This document shows, piece by piece, positions 16,368-25,205 of a stretch of DNA of 64,000 nt. Location of the stretch: the NCBI RefSeq assembly GCF_047314965.1, contig NZ_JBLBVK010000043.1, forward strand, positions 1 to 64,000. Direction: 5' to 3'. This stretch comes from JAVJUV01 sp047314965. Its GTDB lineage: Bacteria; Pseudomonadota; Alphaproteobacteria; Rhodobacterales; Rhodobacteraceae. A program made the translations under genes and the position numbers. The first letter of the stretch is position 1, and each line of letters opens with the position of its first letter. The notes under the pieces are model-generated. The model was not told the DNA's origin. It saw only the letters and a program-made list of their open reading frames with translations, and made no database searches.

Positions 16368-17663
16368 ATGAACGCACCGCACCGTGACGACGGTTTTTTC
16401 ACCGAAACGCTTGAAAGCCGTGACGCCGAAATCTTCGGCGCGATCCGCAAGGAACTCGGACGTCAGCGTGACGAGATCGAACTGATCGCGTCCGAGAACA
16501 TCGTCAGCCGCGCGGTCATGGAAGCCCAGGGCTCGGTGATGACAAACAAATACGCCGAAGGATATCCCGGACGCCGGTACTACGGTGGCTGCCAGTACGT
16601 CGATATCGCCGAAACGCTTGCGATCGAGCGGGCGAAGGAGCTTTTCGGTTGCGGCTTCGCAAACGTTCAGCCGAATTCAGGCAGCCAGGCCAACCAGGGT
16701 GTCTTCACCGCGCTGCTTCTGCCGGGCGATACTATCTTGGGGATGAGCCTTGATGCCGGGGGCCACCTCACCCACGGCGCGAAGCCGAACCAGTCTGGCA
16801 AATGGTTCAACGCGATTCAGTACGGTGTCCGCAAGCAGGATCTGACACTCGACTACGATCAGGTGGCGGAACTCGCAGCCGAACATCAACCGAAGCTCAT
16901 CATCGCGGGCGGTTCGGCCATTCCGCGCCAGATCGATTTCGCCCGCATGCGTGAGATCGCGGACAGCGTCGGAGCTTACCTGCACGTCGACATGGCTCAT
17001 TTCGCGGGCCTCGTCGCGGCAGGAGAGCATCCCTCGCCCTTCCCGCACGCTCACGTTGCCACCACGACCACGCACAAGACACTGCGCGGCCCTCGCGGCG
17101 GGATGATCCTCACCAATGACGAGACGATCTCCAAGAAGATCAATTCAGCTATCTTTCCGGGCATCCAGGGCGGTCCGCTGATGCATGTCATTGCCGCCAA
17201 GGCGGTCGCCTTCGGTGAGGCGCTGCGCCCCGAGTTCAAGCTCTACCAGAAACAGGTCATCGCCAACGCCAAGGCGTTGGCTGACGAGTTGATGAAAGGC
17301 GGGCTTGATATCGTGACCGGCGGTACTGACACGCATGTTATGCTGGTCGACCTACGCCCGAAGAAGGTTACAGGTGTCGCCACTGAAAAGGCCTTGGGCC
17401 GCGCGCATATCACCTGCAACAAGAACGGCATCCCTTTCGACACCGAGAAACCGACGATCACGTCAGGCGTTCGTCTCGGTTCACCGGCAGCCACGACGCG
17501 TGGTTTCGGCGAAGCCGAATTCCGCCAGATCGGTCGCTGGATCACCGAAGTGGTCGACGGCCTTGCTGCAAATGGCGAAGACGGCAATGCCGAGGTCGAG
17601 ACCAAGGTCAAGGCTGAGGTGATGGAACTGTGCCAGCGGTTCCCGGTCTACCCCGGGCTTTAA
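16368..17663 (+). CDS. glyA: Serine hydroxymethyltransferase
   Basis: A 431-residue PLP enzyme that interconverts serine + tetrahydrofolate with glycine + 5,10-methylene-tetrahydrofolate. Conserved blocks: IELIASENIVSRAV, NKYAEGYPGRRYYGG, HVDMAHFAGLVAAG and the Schiff-base segment TTTTHKTLRGPRGG. The start at ATG 16368 is supported by CGGAGG 7-8 bases upstream and by the family N-terminus; an in-frame extension upstream is not conserved. The stop overlaps the 3' end of the convergent small membrane protein gene by 4 bases. Confidence 0.96.
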   Translation: MNAPHRDDGFFTETLESRDAEIFGAIRKELGRQRDEIELIASENIVSRAVMEAQGSVMTNKYAEGYPGRRYYGGCQYVDIAETLAIERAKELFGCGFANVQPNSGSQANQGVFTALLLPGDTILGMSLDAGGHLTHGAKPNQSGKWFNAIQYGVRKQDLTLDYDQVAELAAEHQPKLIIAGGSAIPRQIDFARMREIADSVGAYLHVDMAHFAGLVAAGEHPSPFPHAHVATTTTHKTLRGPRGGMILTNDETISKKINSAIFPGIQGGPLMHVIAAKAVAFGEALRPEFKLYQKQVIANAKALADELMKGGLDIVTGGTDTHVMLVDLRPKKVTGVATEKALGRAHITCNKNGIPFDTEKPTITSGVRLGSPAATTRGFGEAEFRQIGRWITEVVDGLAANGEDGNAEVETKVKAEVMELCQRFPVYPGL

Positions 17664-18025
17664 TCGAAATAGCCGCGCCAGAGCAGGAAGAAGAAGACCG
17701 ACAGAACGACGGTCACGAAGACGAAGGCGATCTTCGCGATCAAGTCCAGGATCTCGCCCCGTCGCTCTGCGGCGGGGTTCTGCTTTTCCAGGTAGCGCAA
17801 CAACCGCTTTTCCGCGCGAGCCAGACGGCGATCATCCACCAGCCGAGACAGCTTGGGGTGAGCCGACATCTTCTCGGCTTCGATCAGGGCCGCAGCATCG
17901 GCCCGGAGATGACGCGGCAGCTTGCGCCCAGCCCGTTCCGTCACCTCTGCCAATCCCTCGCCACGCACGCGCAACTGGGTCGACATTTTTTCTGCCAAGG
18001 CCTGAAAGCGATCCTGTGTATCCAT
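17660..18025 (-). CDS. Small C-terminally anchored membrane protein, function unknown
   Basis: A 121-residue protein. The N-terminal 95 residues are rich in charged residues and predicted helical (for example RLARAEKRLLRYLEKQ). A single hydrophobic helix follows at about 99-116 (AFVFVTVVLSVFFFLLW) and the chain ends in RGYFD. This is the layout of a tail-anchored inner-membrane protein. The gene converges on glyA with a 4-base overlap. I do not recognise a family. Confidence 0.75.
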   Translation of the reverse strand: MDTQDRFQALAEKMSTQLRVRGEGLAEVTERAGRKLPRHLRADAAALIEAEKMSAHPKLSRLVDDRRLARAEKRLLRYLEKQNPAAERRGEILDLIAKIAFVFVTVVLSVFFFLLWRGYFD

Positions 18026-18064
18026 ATATCTGGCGATACCGCGATGTGAGGTCTAAGAAAAGGC

Positions 18065-18826
18065 ATGCTGAATGTCGTCACTCATGGAACGCGCACGGGA
18101 ACCGCACCGCTCCTTATCGCGCACGGACTGTTTGGATCCGCCCGGAACTGGGGCGTGATCGCCAAACGCCTGTCGGATGAGCGGGAAGTGAGAGCCGTTG
18201 ACATGCGCAATCACGGGGAAAGCCCGTGGCAGGACACTCATACCTATACCGATATGGCGGACGATCTGGCGGCTGCAATTGACGGGACACATGATGTCCT
18301 CGGGCACTCCATGGGCGGAAAGGCAGCGATGGTGCTGGCGCTGACCAGACCGGACCTCGTCAGAAAACTGATCGTCGCCGACATCTCACCCGTCGTCTAC
18401 GGACACACACAAATGCCGATGATAGAGGCCATGCGCAGCCTCGACCTTGCCCGCATAGAGACAAGGGGAGATGCGGACAGACAGCTTCAGTCTGTTGTGC
18501 AAGAGGACGGCGTACGCGCCTTCTTGCTGCAGTCACTGGACGTGAAATCAAGGCGTTGGCGACTCAATCTGGAAGCGCTCGCCCAGGAAATGGACAAGAT
18601 CATCGGGTTTCCAGATATCGACGGTCAATTCGATGGACCCGTGCTGTTCTTGTCCGGCTCACATAGCGACTACGTCCGCCGCGAGCATCGTGACAGGATT
18701 CGTTCGCATTTCCCGAACGCCGTCTTCGCAAAAATCCCAGGCGCAGGGCATTGGCTTCACGCCGAGAAGCCGCGCGAATTCGAAGCGGCGATCCGCGCGT
18801 TCCTGAAGCATGGCCACAAGACCTGA
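18065..18826 (+). CDS. Alpha/beta-hydrolase, YbfF-like esterase
   Basis: A 253-residue cytoplasmic hydrolase. The oxyanion-hole motif HGLFGSARNW (20-29), the nucleophile elbow GHSMGG with Ser82, and the catalytic histidine in GAGHWLHAEKP near 230-238 are all visible. The VADISPVVYGH segment after the nucleophile is typical of the YbfF/ABHD11 group, which hydrolyses short acyl esters or thioesters of unknown physiological identity. The ATG at 18065 begins close to the divergent small membrane protein gene. No adjacent gene suggests a substrate. Confidence 0.88.
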   Translation: MLNVVTHGTRTGTAPLLIAHGLFGSARNWGVIAKRLSDEREVRAVDMRNHGESPWQDTHTYTDMADDLAAAIDGTHDVLGHSMGGKAAMVLALTRPDLVRKLIVADISPVVYGHTQMPMIEAMRSLDLARIETRGDADRQLQSVVQEDGVRAFLLQSLDVKSRRWRLNLEALAQEMDKIIGFPDIDGQFDGPVLFLSGSHSDYVRREHRDRIRSHFPNAVFAKIPGAGHWLHAEKPREFEAAIRAFLKHGHKT

Positions 18827-18875
18827 TTGAGGAAGGGCGGACATTCCTCGCCGCCCGCCCGTCCGCAGTTTCGCG

Positions 18876-19094
18876 TCAACTCCAGAGAGCTTCCTTGATA
18901 TAGGACGCCGTGTTGCTGATCGCCTCTCCGATGTCCCGCCCGATGCGAATGATCGTCTCATCAGGCGCGGATATCAGGTTGCCATGTAGTGTCTGGCCGA
19001 ATGCAAAATAGATGGTTCCGGCACAGACTATCAGTGAAATCCAACGAAGGCTCAAAACACACCCCCATGATTTGAATGGTTGCAACCATAACAC
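18876..19094 (-). CDS. Small membrane-anchored protein, start uncertain
   Basis: A possible 72-residue product with one hydrophobic stretch (LRWISLIVCAGTIYFAFG) followed by a polar helix ending in SYIKEALWS. A shorter version starting at an in-frame TTG just upstream of the hydrophobic stretch, with a GGGGG run before it, looks more natural. No family is recognised. The orderly membrane-plus-amphipathic-helix layout favours a real gene, but coding evidence is modest. Confidence 0.45.
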   Translation of the reverse strand: MLWLQPFKSWGCVLSLRWISLIVCAGTIYFAFGQTLHGNLISAPDETIIRIGRDIGEAISNTASYIKEALWS

Positions 19095-19980
19095 GAAATT
19101 ACCGAAAATTCGATCCTACTTTCGTCGGGGAGAAAACGTTCTCGAGGCGGAAGCCTAAAACCAAAAATGTTGAAACCATTTTTGAGACTCCCACTGGATG
19201 CAGACATCCACATGACATCTGGTGAGATTAGGCTAGACGGCGACAATATGTTGTTGCTTTCCCGTGCCGTGCATTGTATGCGGGCCACACAGGTGCTAAT
19301 GACGCGGTCGCATCTCTGACATGCGGGGCCCACTGCGAAAGCAGTCGGGCCTCGTTCATTTTCGGGGGGACAGTGATCTTGAACGGGTAAAGGCGCCAGG
19401 TGCTCAGACGCGGTCCTCGCATCGTGGCCGAAGCCACTCCCTGACGCCTTCCCGAACCGGCAACCCGAAGGTCGCCTGCTCAGCCGCTCCAGCCCGGATT
19501 TCCACCGCCTTCCCCGGCACTTGCGCACCCGTTCCGGCACTGGACCTCCTGACCCTTCACGCTCGATTCCAGGCTCATGTCCCTTTACCGACCGCTCCAG
19601 CTCCGAGGGGCCTTCGCGTCCCCGCTTCGGTTTCCCTCTGCGGTGATCCAACTGTCGCCAAAACAGACTGCCATGCCAACAGAAAAGCACTGCAGCATGG
19701 AAATTACTTGGGGATAACGTGTTGATATCATTGGGGAGAAACCGGTGGATAAATCACCGAACTGACGCATTTCCGGATACTTATTCGGGGAAAATCATCA
19801 GCTGGAATTTGGCACCACGAAAACTCGCAGTTTCTGCATCTGCAAAGATGGAAATGGCGGGAATCGGCACGTCTCACAACGAGAATCGGCGCTGTCTATT
19901 GCGCGAAAACACGTCCCGTACTAGGTCGGGCGAACGCGGCATGGAGACGACGCCCTTCATGTCTTTGAGGAGAAGACAAA
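19095..19980. other. About 0.9 kb without a supportable gene
   Basis: Open frames on both strands here (a 212-codon one on minus, a 134-codon one on plus) give Arg/Ser/Pro-rich translations with no domain, no good Shine-Dalgarno and no neighbour logic, so I reject them. Both flanks are AT-richer than the GC-rich middle. The region must contain the promoter of the small lipoprotein gene at 19981 and could hold a small RNA, but I see no specific signature. Confidence 0.5.
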
Positions 19981-20121
19981 ATGCACAAACGACTTGCCCT
20001 GATCGCAATGCTGGCTATTGGCGCCATGTCTTCCAGCGGATGTGTTCCACTGGTCATCGGCGCCGGCGGCGCCATCGCCGCCGACACGATCTCCGAGGAC
20101 CGTGGGCGCGACCTTTTCTGA
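19981..20121 (+). CDS. Small 46-residue lipoprotein
   Basis: A short gene with a strong GAGGAGA Shine-Dalgarno 7 bases before the ATG. The product is a lipoprotein precursor: KR at positions 3-4, a hydrophobic stretch, then a lipobox ending at SSGC with the acylated cysteine at residue 21. The mature peptide is only about 26 residues, with a glycine/alanine-rich segment (VIGAGGAIAADT) and an acidic-basic end. Residue 2 after Cys is Pro, not Asp, so outer-membrane sorting is possible. Function unknown; it precedes a cytochrome c gene by 80 bases. Confidence 0.75.
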   Translation: MHKRLALIAMLAIGAMSSSGCVPLVIGAGGAIAADTISEDRGRDLF

Positions 20122-20201
20122 TTCTGATAATGTTCCTTTGACCCGCATCAAGGCGCCGGCTCCCCGGAGGGGACAGGATTTTCCTAGAAAGGGAGGTCAA
20201 A

Positions 20202-20519
20202 ATGGAACACCGAATTGCAACCATCACCTTGGGCGCATTCTTGGTTTCCTCGGCTGCTGCGATGGCGGCGGATGCGGAGAATGGTAAGCTCTTGGCTGAA
20301 GAAAACTGCGCACGCTGCCACGACGTGGCACCAGGGGGCGCTTCAAAACTCTATCCACCCAGCTTCACGGCAATCGCGGGATATCGCGCGGAAGAGCAGA
20401 TCATTTCTCGAATTCTGTATCCCACGCTGCATTCGCCAATGCCGGCATGGTCCAACTGGATCAGTCGGGACGAGGTCGATGACCTGGTGGCCTTCATCCA
20501 ATCGCTCGAAGGCAGCTGA
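20202..20519 (+). CDS. Periplasmic monohaem cytochrome c
   Basis: A 105-residue class I cytochrome c. A signal peptide ends near residue 22 (AAAMAAD), followed by the haem site CARCH (36-40). The likely sixth ligand methionine is in HSPMPAWSNW near residue 79. The GGGAGG Shine-Dalgarno lies 5 bases before the ATG at 20202. It would carry electrons in the periplasm. No redox partner gene lies next to it, so the pathway is unknown. Confidence 0.88.
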   Translation: MEHRIATITLGAFLVSSAAAMAADAENGKLLAEENCARCHDVAPGGASKLYPPSFTAIAGYRAEEQIISRILYPTLHSPMPAWSNWISRDEVDDLVAFIQSLEGS

Positions 20520-20521
20520 CG

Positions 20522-20734
20522 TCAGTTTCCGAACATGGCTCCGGCGCTGCCGGCTATCCCCTTGAGGCCGCCAAACGCCGGAGTCGTGGCGCCGGTAGCA
20601 ACGCCATATTCGCCGCCAAACACGCCGACAAATCCGCCAATCAGGCGCTTAACTCCGATGGAATTACCGGTGTACTCCTCATAGCCGAAACCAACGGCAA
20701 ATAAGACAAGTACGATTGCGATCAGCCTAACCAT
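20522..20734 (-). CDS. Small exported or membrane protein, function unknown
   Basis: A 70-residue product starting with a hydrophobic segment (LIAIVLVLFAVGFGY) followed by a Gly-rich region (GGFVGVFGGEYGVATG). The composition looks like a small Rhodobacterales membrane protein rather than an antisense artefact. It converges on the cytochrome c gene with 2 bases between stops. There is no recognised family and no clear Shine-Dalgarno. Confidence 0.5.
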   Translation of the reverse strand: MVRLIAIVLVLFAVGFGYEEYTGNSIGVKRLIGGFVGVFGGEYGVATGATTPAFGGLKGIAGSAGAMFGN

Positions 20735-20847
20735 TCAGGAATTTTACGCTGAGACAGGCATTTCACCAAGAAAAAAGCTCAGACCCGCTCCGATGCGGAG
20801 GCAGCGGTCCAGTTCCTTGAAAATGCAGCAACCGTCTGCCACCGGCT

Positions 20848-21033
20848 CTAGACGCTCCGCGCCAGCCTTCGGGCCACCAGCCAGGACGCAGGGAAAGACA
20901 GAACAACGCCGAGCATAGCAGCGATCAGGAGCGGCCAAAGAGTATCAAACCCCATGACCAGCGCCGCGACTATCGCCACTCCTGCGACCGCTGATCCGAC
21001 GAAGAGATGCACCAACAGAAACAGCAAACTCAA
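20848..21033 (-). CDS. Small two-helix membrane protein
   Basis: A 61-residue product made almost entirely of two transmembrane helices: LLFLLVHLFVGSAVAGVAIVAALV and, after GFDTLWP, LLIAAMLGVVLSFPASWLVA, ending in a basic RRLARSV. It starts at TTG, with GGGAG a few bases upstream. This type of short integral membrane protein is common in Rhodobacterales and sometimes mislabelled in databases. Function unknown. Confidence 0.65.
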   Translation of the reverse strand: MSLLFLLVHLFVGSAVAGVAIVAALVMGFDTLWPLLIAAMLGVVLSFPASWLVARRLARSV

Positions 21034-21295
21034 AGAACTCCCGCAAAAATCATGCGGGAAGAATGACCAGGGCAGAACAGGCTTTCCTTGATGCAGGTCA
21101 GAGGTGGCACGCCGCTAGCGTGGAAACAAGAGCACCACGACAGCGAAAACGAAAAGTGGAGCCAGAGTGAACTATACCTTCTGACTGGCCGGCTGGTCCT
21201 TCAGCGGAGTCTTGCTCCACATTCTGTTCAACGCATGGGTCAACAGAACGAGCAAGTTATATAGAACGCTTTCCATCCTCCCTGCCCTCCCCAAG

Positions 21296-21745
21296 TCAGC
21301 TGTTCGAATTGAAGATGTCGCGGTAAATCTTCCACGACCCGTCATCCTGCCGGCGGAAAATGGTCATGAACTTCCCGTCCATGTGCACCGCGTTCCCCCC
21401 CGAGGTCAGATCGGCCGTATAGGTTCCCCGTGAGAAGGCCCAGTCGCCCATCACCACCGTCTCCACGGGCGAGATCTCCATCGCGGATGCGGGCATCGCC
21501 GCAAAGGCCTTGGGCACGCCGACCGTCAGCACGTCGAGACCCCGCGCAGGCATCCCCGGTGGCATCTGCACACCGCCCTCGTCCCAAAGCGCCAGCCAAG
21601 CGTCTGCATCGCCGGCCACGCGGGCGGCTTCATAGGCATCCCAGATCGCGGCGATATCCTCCGCGTCTCCGGCCAGCCCCGGGACAGGAGCCAGGCTGCA
21701 TACGGCAAGCGCCACACCGGCAACCATGTTTGCACGTCGTTTCAT
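21296..21745 (-). CDS. Exported SnoaL/DUF4440-like (NTF2-fold) protein
   Basis: A 149-residue protein with a signal peptide (MKRRANMVAGVALAVCSL, cleavage after GLAG). The mature domain shows the NTF2-like pattern: EDIAAIWDAYEAARVAGDAD, WLALWDEGGVQMPPGMP, then GDWAFSRGTYTAD and a final FRRQDDGSWKIYRDIFNS. Such domains are small cone-shaped folds that bind or isomerise small ligands; the substrate is unknown. I choose ATG 21745 because GGAGG lies 9 bases upstream; the two closer ATG codons are too near it, and the longer frame has no signal peptide. Confidence 0.8.
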   Translation of the reverse strand: MKRRANMVAGVALAVCSLAPVPGLAGDAEDIAAIWDAYEAARVAGDADAWLALWDEGGVQMPPGMPARGLDVLTVGVPKAFAAMPASAMEISPVETVVMGDWAFSRGTYTADLTSGGNAVHMDGKFMTIFRRQDDGSWKIYRDIFNSNS

Positions 21746-21875
21746 GGTCATCATCCTCCGTTCATCAATGAAAAAATGATAACCGGTGATCAGATGCCAA
21801 TAATGATATGTGTCAAAGAGTTCACGGCGTGCACCTTTTTTTGCCGGAAGCCTGTCGACACTCACGCCAAAGGGA

Positions 21876-21896
21876 CGGAGGGCCAGCGGCCCTCCG
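21876..21896 (-). terminator. GC-rich hairpin downstream of the small membrane protein gene
   Basis: CGGAGGGCC (21876-21884) and GGCCCTCCG (21888-21896) form a perfect 9-bp stem with a 3-base loop, 5 bases past the stop of the gene at 21902-22252. The bases after it on the minus strand are only mildly T-rich. Confidence 0.5.
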
Positions 21897-21901
21897 CGGT
21901 G

Positions 21902-22252
21902 TCAGATCAGAACGGAAAGGACGGCTGAAAGCCCTGTAAGGCCGATCAGGGCCGCCGAGACCATCTTCAAGCCAGGAATGTTCCGCGCCTTCACACCCTT
22001 GCCATAGGCCGTTCCCGCAACATCGTCCGGCATATCCTCGCGCAAGGCGATGATATCGTCCAGGGCCACGCCCCCGGCAAGAATGCCGTAGGCGGAGATC
22101 GCGATTGCCAGCACCAGAAGCGGTGCGGAATAGCCTTCACCGAAATGCAGTGCCGCACCGATGCCCAAGAGGACAAACAGCGTGGTGCGCATGATACCGA
22201 AATAGTCACCGGAACGCGAAATCACTAGCTGAAGCCTGTGGTCTTCAGTCAT
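21902..22252 (-). CDS. Four-helix-like membrane protein of unknown function
   Basis: A 116-residue protein with hydrophobic segments at about 22-37 (TTLFVLLGIGAALHFG), 43-63 (APLLVLAIAISAYGILAGGVA) and 96-115 (MVSAALIGLTGLSAVLSVLI). A charged middle part (DDIIALREDMPDD) separates the helices. It has an N-terminal cytoplasmic stretch without a signal peptide. I do not recognise a family. A terminator-like hairpin follows it. Confidence 0.7.
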   Translation of the reverse strand: MTEDHRLQLVISRSGDYFGIMRTTLFVLLGIGAALHFGEGYSAPLLVLAIAISAYGILAGGVALDDIIALREDMPDDVAGTAYGKGVKARNIPGLKMVSAALIGLTGLSAVLSVLI

Positions 22253-22554
22253 GGGTTCCCCTCCCTTTGTTGATCCGGTCGATCCCGGATAATGTTCCTA
22301 TAACAGATTTTTCAGGTTTTGGCGAAATTGCCGGGGCGAGCGCCTTCAGCCCGCAGAGCCCGTGATACCACTAACGTTAAGGACGAGTGTGATCGGCTGG
22401 GGTCGGACGGGGGACGCAACAGAAGCTTGGAAATGAGGGCCAAGCCGGAATAGGAAATGCGCAACGAGCTTAGTGCGCAACCCTAACTTACTAAGACCAA
22501 CCGGACAGGCCGCAGCGCATTGATTCCGATTATGATGGCTGACTGAAAACCGCC
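22253..22554. other. Intergenic region downstream of lepA, nothing recognised
   Basis: About 300 bases between the lepA stop and the start of the small membrane protein gene. One minus frame of 70 codons is open but has no family features and no Shine-Dalgarno. There are short imperfect inverted repeats near 22457-22490, too weak to call. Confidence 0.45.
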
Positions 22555-24354
22555 TCAACTATCCATCTTCAGCGCATTAATAAACGCTTCCTGCGGGATC
22601 TCGACCTTCCCGAACTGGCGCATCTTCTTCTTGCCGGCCTTCTGCTTGTCGAGCAGCTTGCGCTTCCGCGTCGCGTCGCCGCCATAGCACTTGGCCGTCA
22701 CGTCTTTCCGCAGCGCCGACAGCGTCTCGCGCGCGATGACCTTGCCGCCGATGGCCGCCTGGATCGGAATCTTGAACATGTGGCGGGGGATCAGATCTTT
22801 CAGCTTCTCGCACATGGCGCGGCCCCGAGCCTCGGCCCGGTCGCGGTGCACCATCATCGATAGCGCGTCCACCGGTTCGTCATTGACCAGGATCTGCATT
22901 TTCACGAGCTTGTCCTCGCGGTACCCGGTCATCTGGTAATCGAACGAGGCGTAGCCCTTGGTAACCGATTTCAGCCGGTCATAGAAGTCGAACACCACCT
23001 CGTTCAGCGGCAGGTCATAGACCACCATCGCGCGGCTGCCCGCATAGGTCAGGTCCAGCTGGATACCGCGCCGATCCTGGCAGAGCTTCAGAACGTCGCC
23101 CAGGTATTCGTCTGGCACCAGGATCGTCGCCTTGATCCGCGGCTCCTCGATATGCTCGACATAGGTCAGATCCGGCATGTCGGCGGGATTGTGAAGCTCC
23201 TTCATCGTCCCGTCCTTGAGATAGACGTGATAGACCACCGACGGCGCCGTAGTGATCAGGTCGATGTCGTACTCGCGCTCCAGCCGGTCGCGGATCACCT
23301 CGAGGTGCAGAAGACCGAGGAAGCCGCAGCGGAACCCGAAGCCCAGCGCGGCGGAGGTTTCCATCTCGTGCGTGAAGGACGCGTCATTCAGCGCCAGCTT
23401 CTCGATCGCGTCGCGCAAGTCCTCGAACTCGTTGGTGTCGACCGGGAACAGGCCGCAGAACACCACCGGGATCGACGGCTTGAAGCCCGGAAGCGGCTTT
23501 TCGCACGGCCTCTTCTCATGGGTGATCGTGTCGCCGACCTTGGTATCGCGCACCTGCTTGATCGAGGCGGTGAAGATGCCGATCTCGCCCGGACCCAATT
23601 CCTTGATGTCGACCATCTGCGGCTTGAGCACCGCGAGCTTGTCGATCCCGTACCGCGCACCGGTCTGCATCATCTTGATCTGGTCGCCCTTGCGAATGAC
23701 CCCGTCGATGACGCGGATCATCACGACTACGCCGAGGTAGCTGTCGTACCAGCTATCGACCAGCATCGCCTTCAGCGGCGCATTGCGATCGCCCTTGGGC
23801 GCGGGAAGTCGCGTGACGATGGCCTCCAGCACATCTGGGATGCCGAGACCGGTTTTCGCCGAGATCTGCACGGCGTCCGAGGCGTCGATGCCGATCACGT
23901 CCTCGATCTGCTCGGCCACGCGCGCGACGTCCGCCGCGGGCAGATCTATCTTGTTCAGCACCGGCACGATTTCATGGTCGGCATCGATCGCCTGATAGAC
24001 GTTTGCCAGAGTTTGGGCCTCCACGCCCTGAGAGGCGTCCACAACAAGGAGCGATCCTTCGACAGCCTGCATCGACCTGCTGACTTCATAAGCAAAGTCA
24101 ACGTGGCCCGGCGTGTCGATCAGGTTCAGGATGTACGTGTGGCCATCTTTCGCTGGATACTCGATCCGAACGGTGTTGGCCTTGATGGTGATCCCCCGCT
24201 CGCGCTCGATATCCATCGCGTCCAGAAGCTGCGCCTTCATGTCTCGTTCCGCCACTGTCCCGGTAAGCTGGATCAGCCGGTCGGCAAGCGTGGATTTTCC
24301 GTGGTCGATATGGGCCACGATCGAGAAATTTCGGATATGCGCGAGGTCGGTCAT
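22555..24354 (-). CDS. lepA: Elongation factor 4 (LepA), ribosome back-translocating GTPase
   Basis: A 599-residue translational GTPase, usual length. G motifs are clear: G1 AHIDHGKST (14-22), G2 RGITIK, G3 DTPGH and G4 NKID. Domains II-III and the EF-G-like domain V follow, and the LepA-specific C-terminal domain ends in the basic RKRKLLDKQKAGKKKMRQFG. It acts on stalled or mistranslocated ribosomes in the cytoplasm. It starts at ATG 24354 and is preceded by 245 bases without a gene. Confidence 0.97.
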   Translation of the reverse strand: MTDLAHIRNFSIVAHIDHGKSTLADRLIQLTGTVAERDMKAQLLDAMDIERERGITIKANTVRIEYPAKDGHTYILNLIDTPGHVDFAYEVSRSMQAVEGSLLVVDASQGVEAQTLANVYQAIDADHEIVPVLNKIDLPAADVARVAEQIEDVIGIDASDAVQISAKTGLGIPDVLEAIVTRLPAPKGDRNAPLKAMLVDSWYDSYLGVVVMIRVIDGVIRKGDQIKMMQTGARYGIDKLAVLKPQMVDIKELGPGEIGIFTASIKQVRDTKVGDTITHEKRPCEKPLPGFKPSIPVVFCGLFPVDTNEFEDLRDAIEKLALNDASFTHEMETSAALGFGFRCGFLGLLHLEVIRDRLEREYDIDLITTAPSVVYHVYLKDGTMKELHNPADMPDLTYVEHIEEPRIKATILVPDEYLGDVLKLCQDRRGIQLDLTYAGSRAMVVYDLPLNEVVFDFYDRLKSVTKGYASFDYQMTGYREDKLVKMQILVNDEPVDALSMMVHRDRAEARGRAMCEKLKDLIPRHMFKIPIQAAIGGKVIARETLSALRKDVTAKCYGGDATRKRKLLDKQKAGKKKMRQFGKVEIPQEAFINALKMDS

Positions 24355-24599
24355 GTTGCGGGATATGGAGTGGATTTTGGGGGTTGTCGAGGGGTTTGAT
24401 ACAAAGGGGGTTAGGGGACAAAGAAGGCCCTATACCGCCGTTATGGACGGTTGAGATCACCGCATCTCTCCAGAGAATTGCCCATAGTCTCAGCACGAAG
24501 CCGATCACCCGAGACCCAGCCCTCCTCCACGCCAGCCAGAATCCGAAAACACTTTGAGGCACTCTGAAGTTGGGCTCATTTCACGGCCATGCCAAACGC

Positions 24600-24965
24600 T
24601 CAACGAAACCGCACTTCCCGAACCCCACTCGGATTCACCCGGCGAAATTCGAGGACGATCTCCGAAACAAACCGCCTGAACGTCTCCTGCTCTCCGGGCT
24701 CGCTAACATCGAACTTGCGGCTGCGATAACCGGGCGCCCATTCCATGGCGACGACCGCAGACATGCCTGCCTGCCGGCCTTTCTTGTTGAACCCGAACGC
24801 ACGGAGCGTCAGACGGGTCCCGCTGCCAGGCACAGTGGCGACATCGAGCGCGCCCTTGACCGCTTCAAGCCATTCCTCGCTGGTCGCGGCATTGGCGCGC
24901 AGGGGCAAACCGACAGCGACAGCGCCACCCAAAAGCAGTTTCGTGGTCTCGCGACGGGTCAGCAT
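24600..24965 (-). CDS. Exported protein with Tat-like signal peptide, function unknown
   Basis: A 121-residue protein. The N-terminus MLTRRETTKLLLGGAVAVG has a twin-arginine pair followed by a hydrophobic core and a RANA cleavage site, which resembles a Tat signal. The mature domain (about 95 residues) contains GTRLTLRAFGFNKKGRQAG and AMEWAPGYRSRKFD; I do not recognise a family. The start at 24965 has AGGAG 6 bases upstream, which rules out the longer open frame. It is divergent from the urease operon. Confidence 0.72.
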   Translation of the reverse strand: MLTRRETTKLLLGGAVAVGLPLRANAATSEEWLEAVKGALDVATVPGSGTRLTLRAFGFNKKGRQAGMSAVVAMEWAPGYRSRKFDVSEPGEQETFRRFVSEIVLEFRRVNPSGVREVRFR

Positions 24966-25205
24966 GGTGTATCTCCTGCGACGAGAGTGTTCCGACTCCG
25001 CCGCTGGAGTCCATGCCAATCTTTTCGAGACAAGATTCAATGCTGCACACAGATTGAGCAAATAGATGAAAATCTAATCAATTGTGGTAACGGCCCTTGT
25101 GGTCTCTGTGTGGAATTCTTGTTCGACTTCGGGAAACTCGCTCTGATCTCGAAAAGACTTTCGGGGGGCTCGTCCATTAACCAGCAGGTGACAAAGATCG
25201 CGCCG

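Noticed and set aside
19052..19690. 212-codon minus-strand open frame
   Set aside because: Low-quality translation, no Shine-Dalgarno and overlap with a better small-protein candidate.
19321..19725. 134-codon plus-strand open frame
   Set aside because: Pro/Arg/Ser-rich translation without domain; overlaps the equally weak minus-strand frame.
23152..24399. 415-codon plus-strand open frame
   Set aside because: Antisense to lepA; no domain in the translation.
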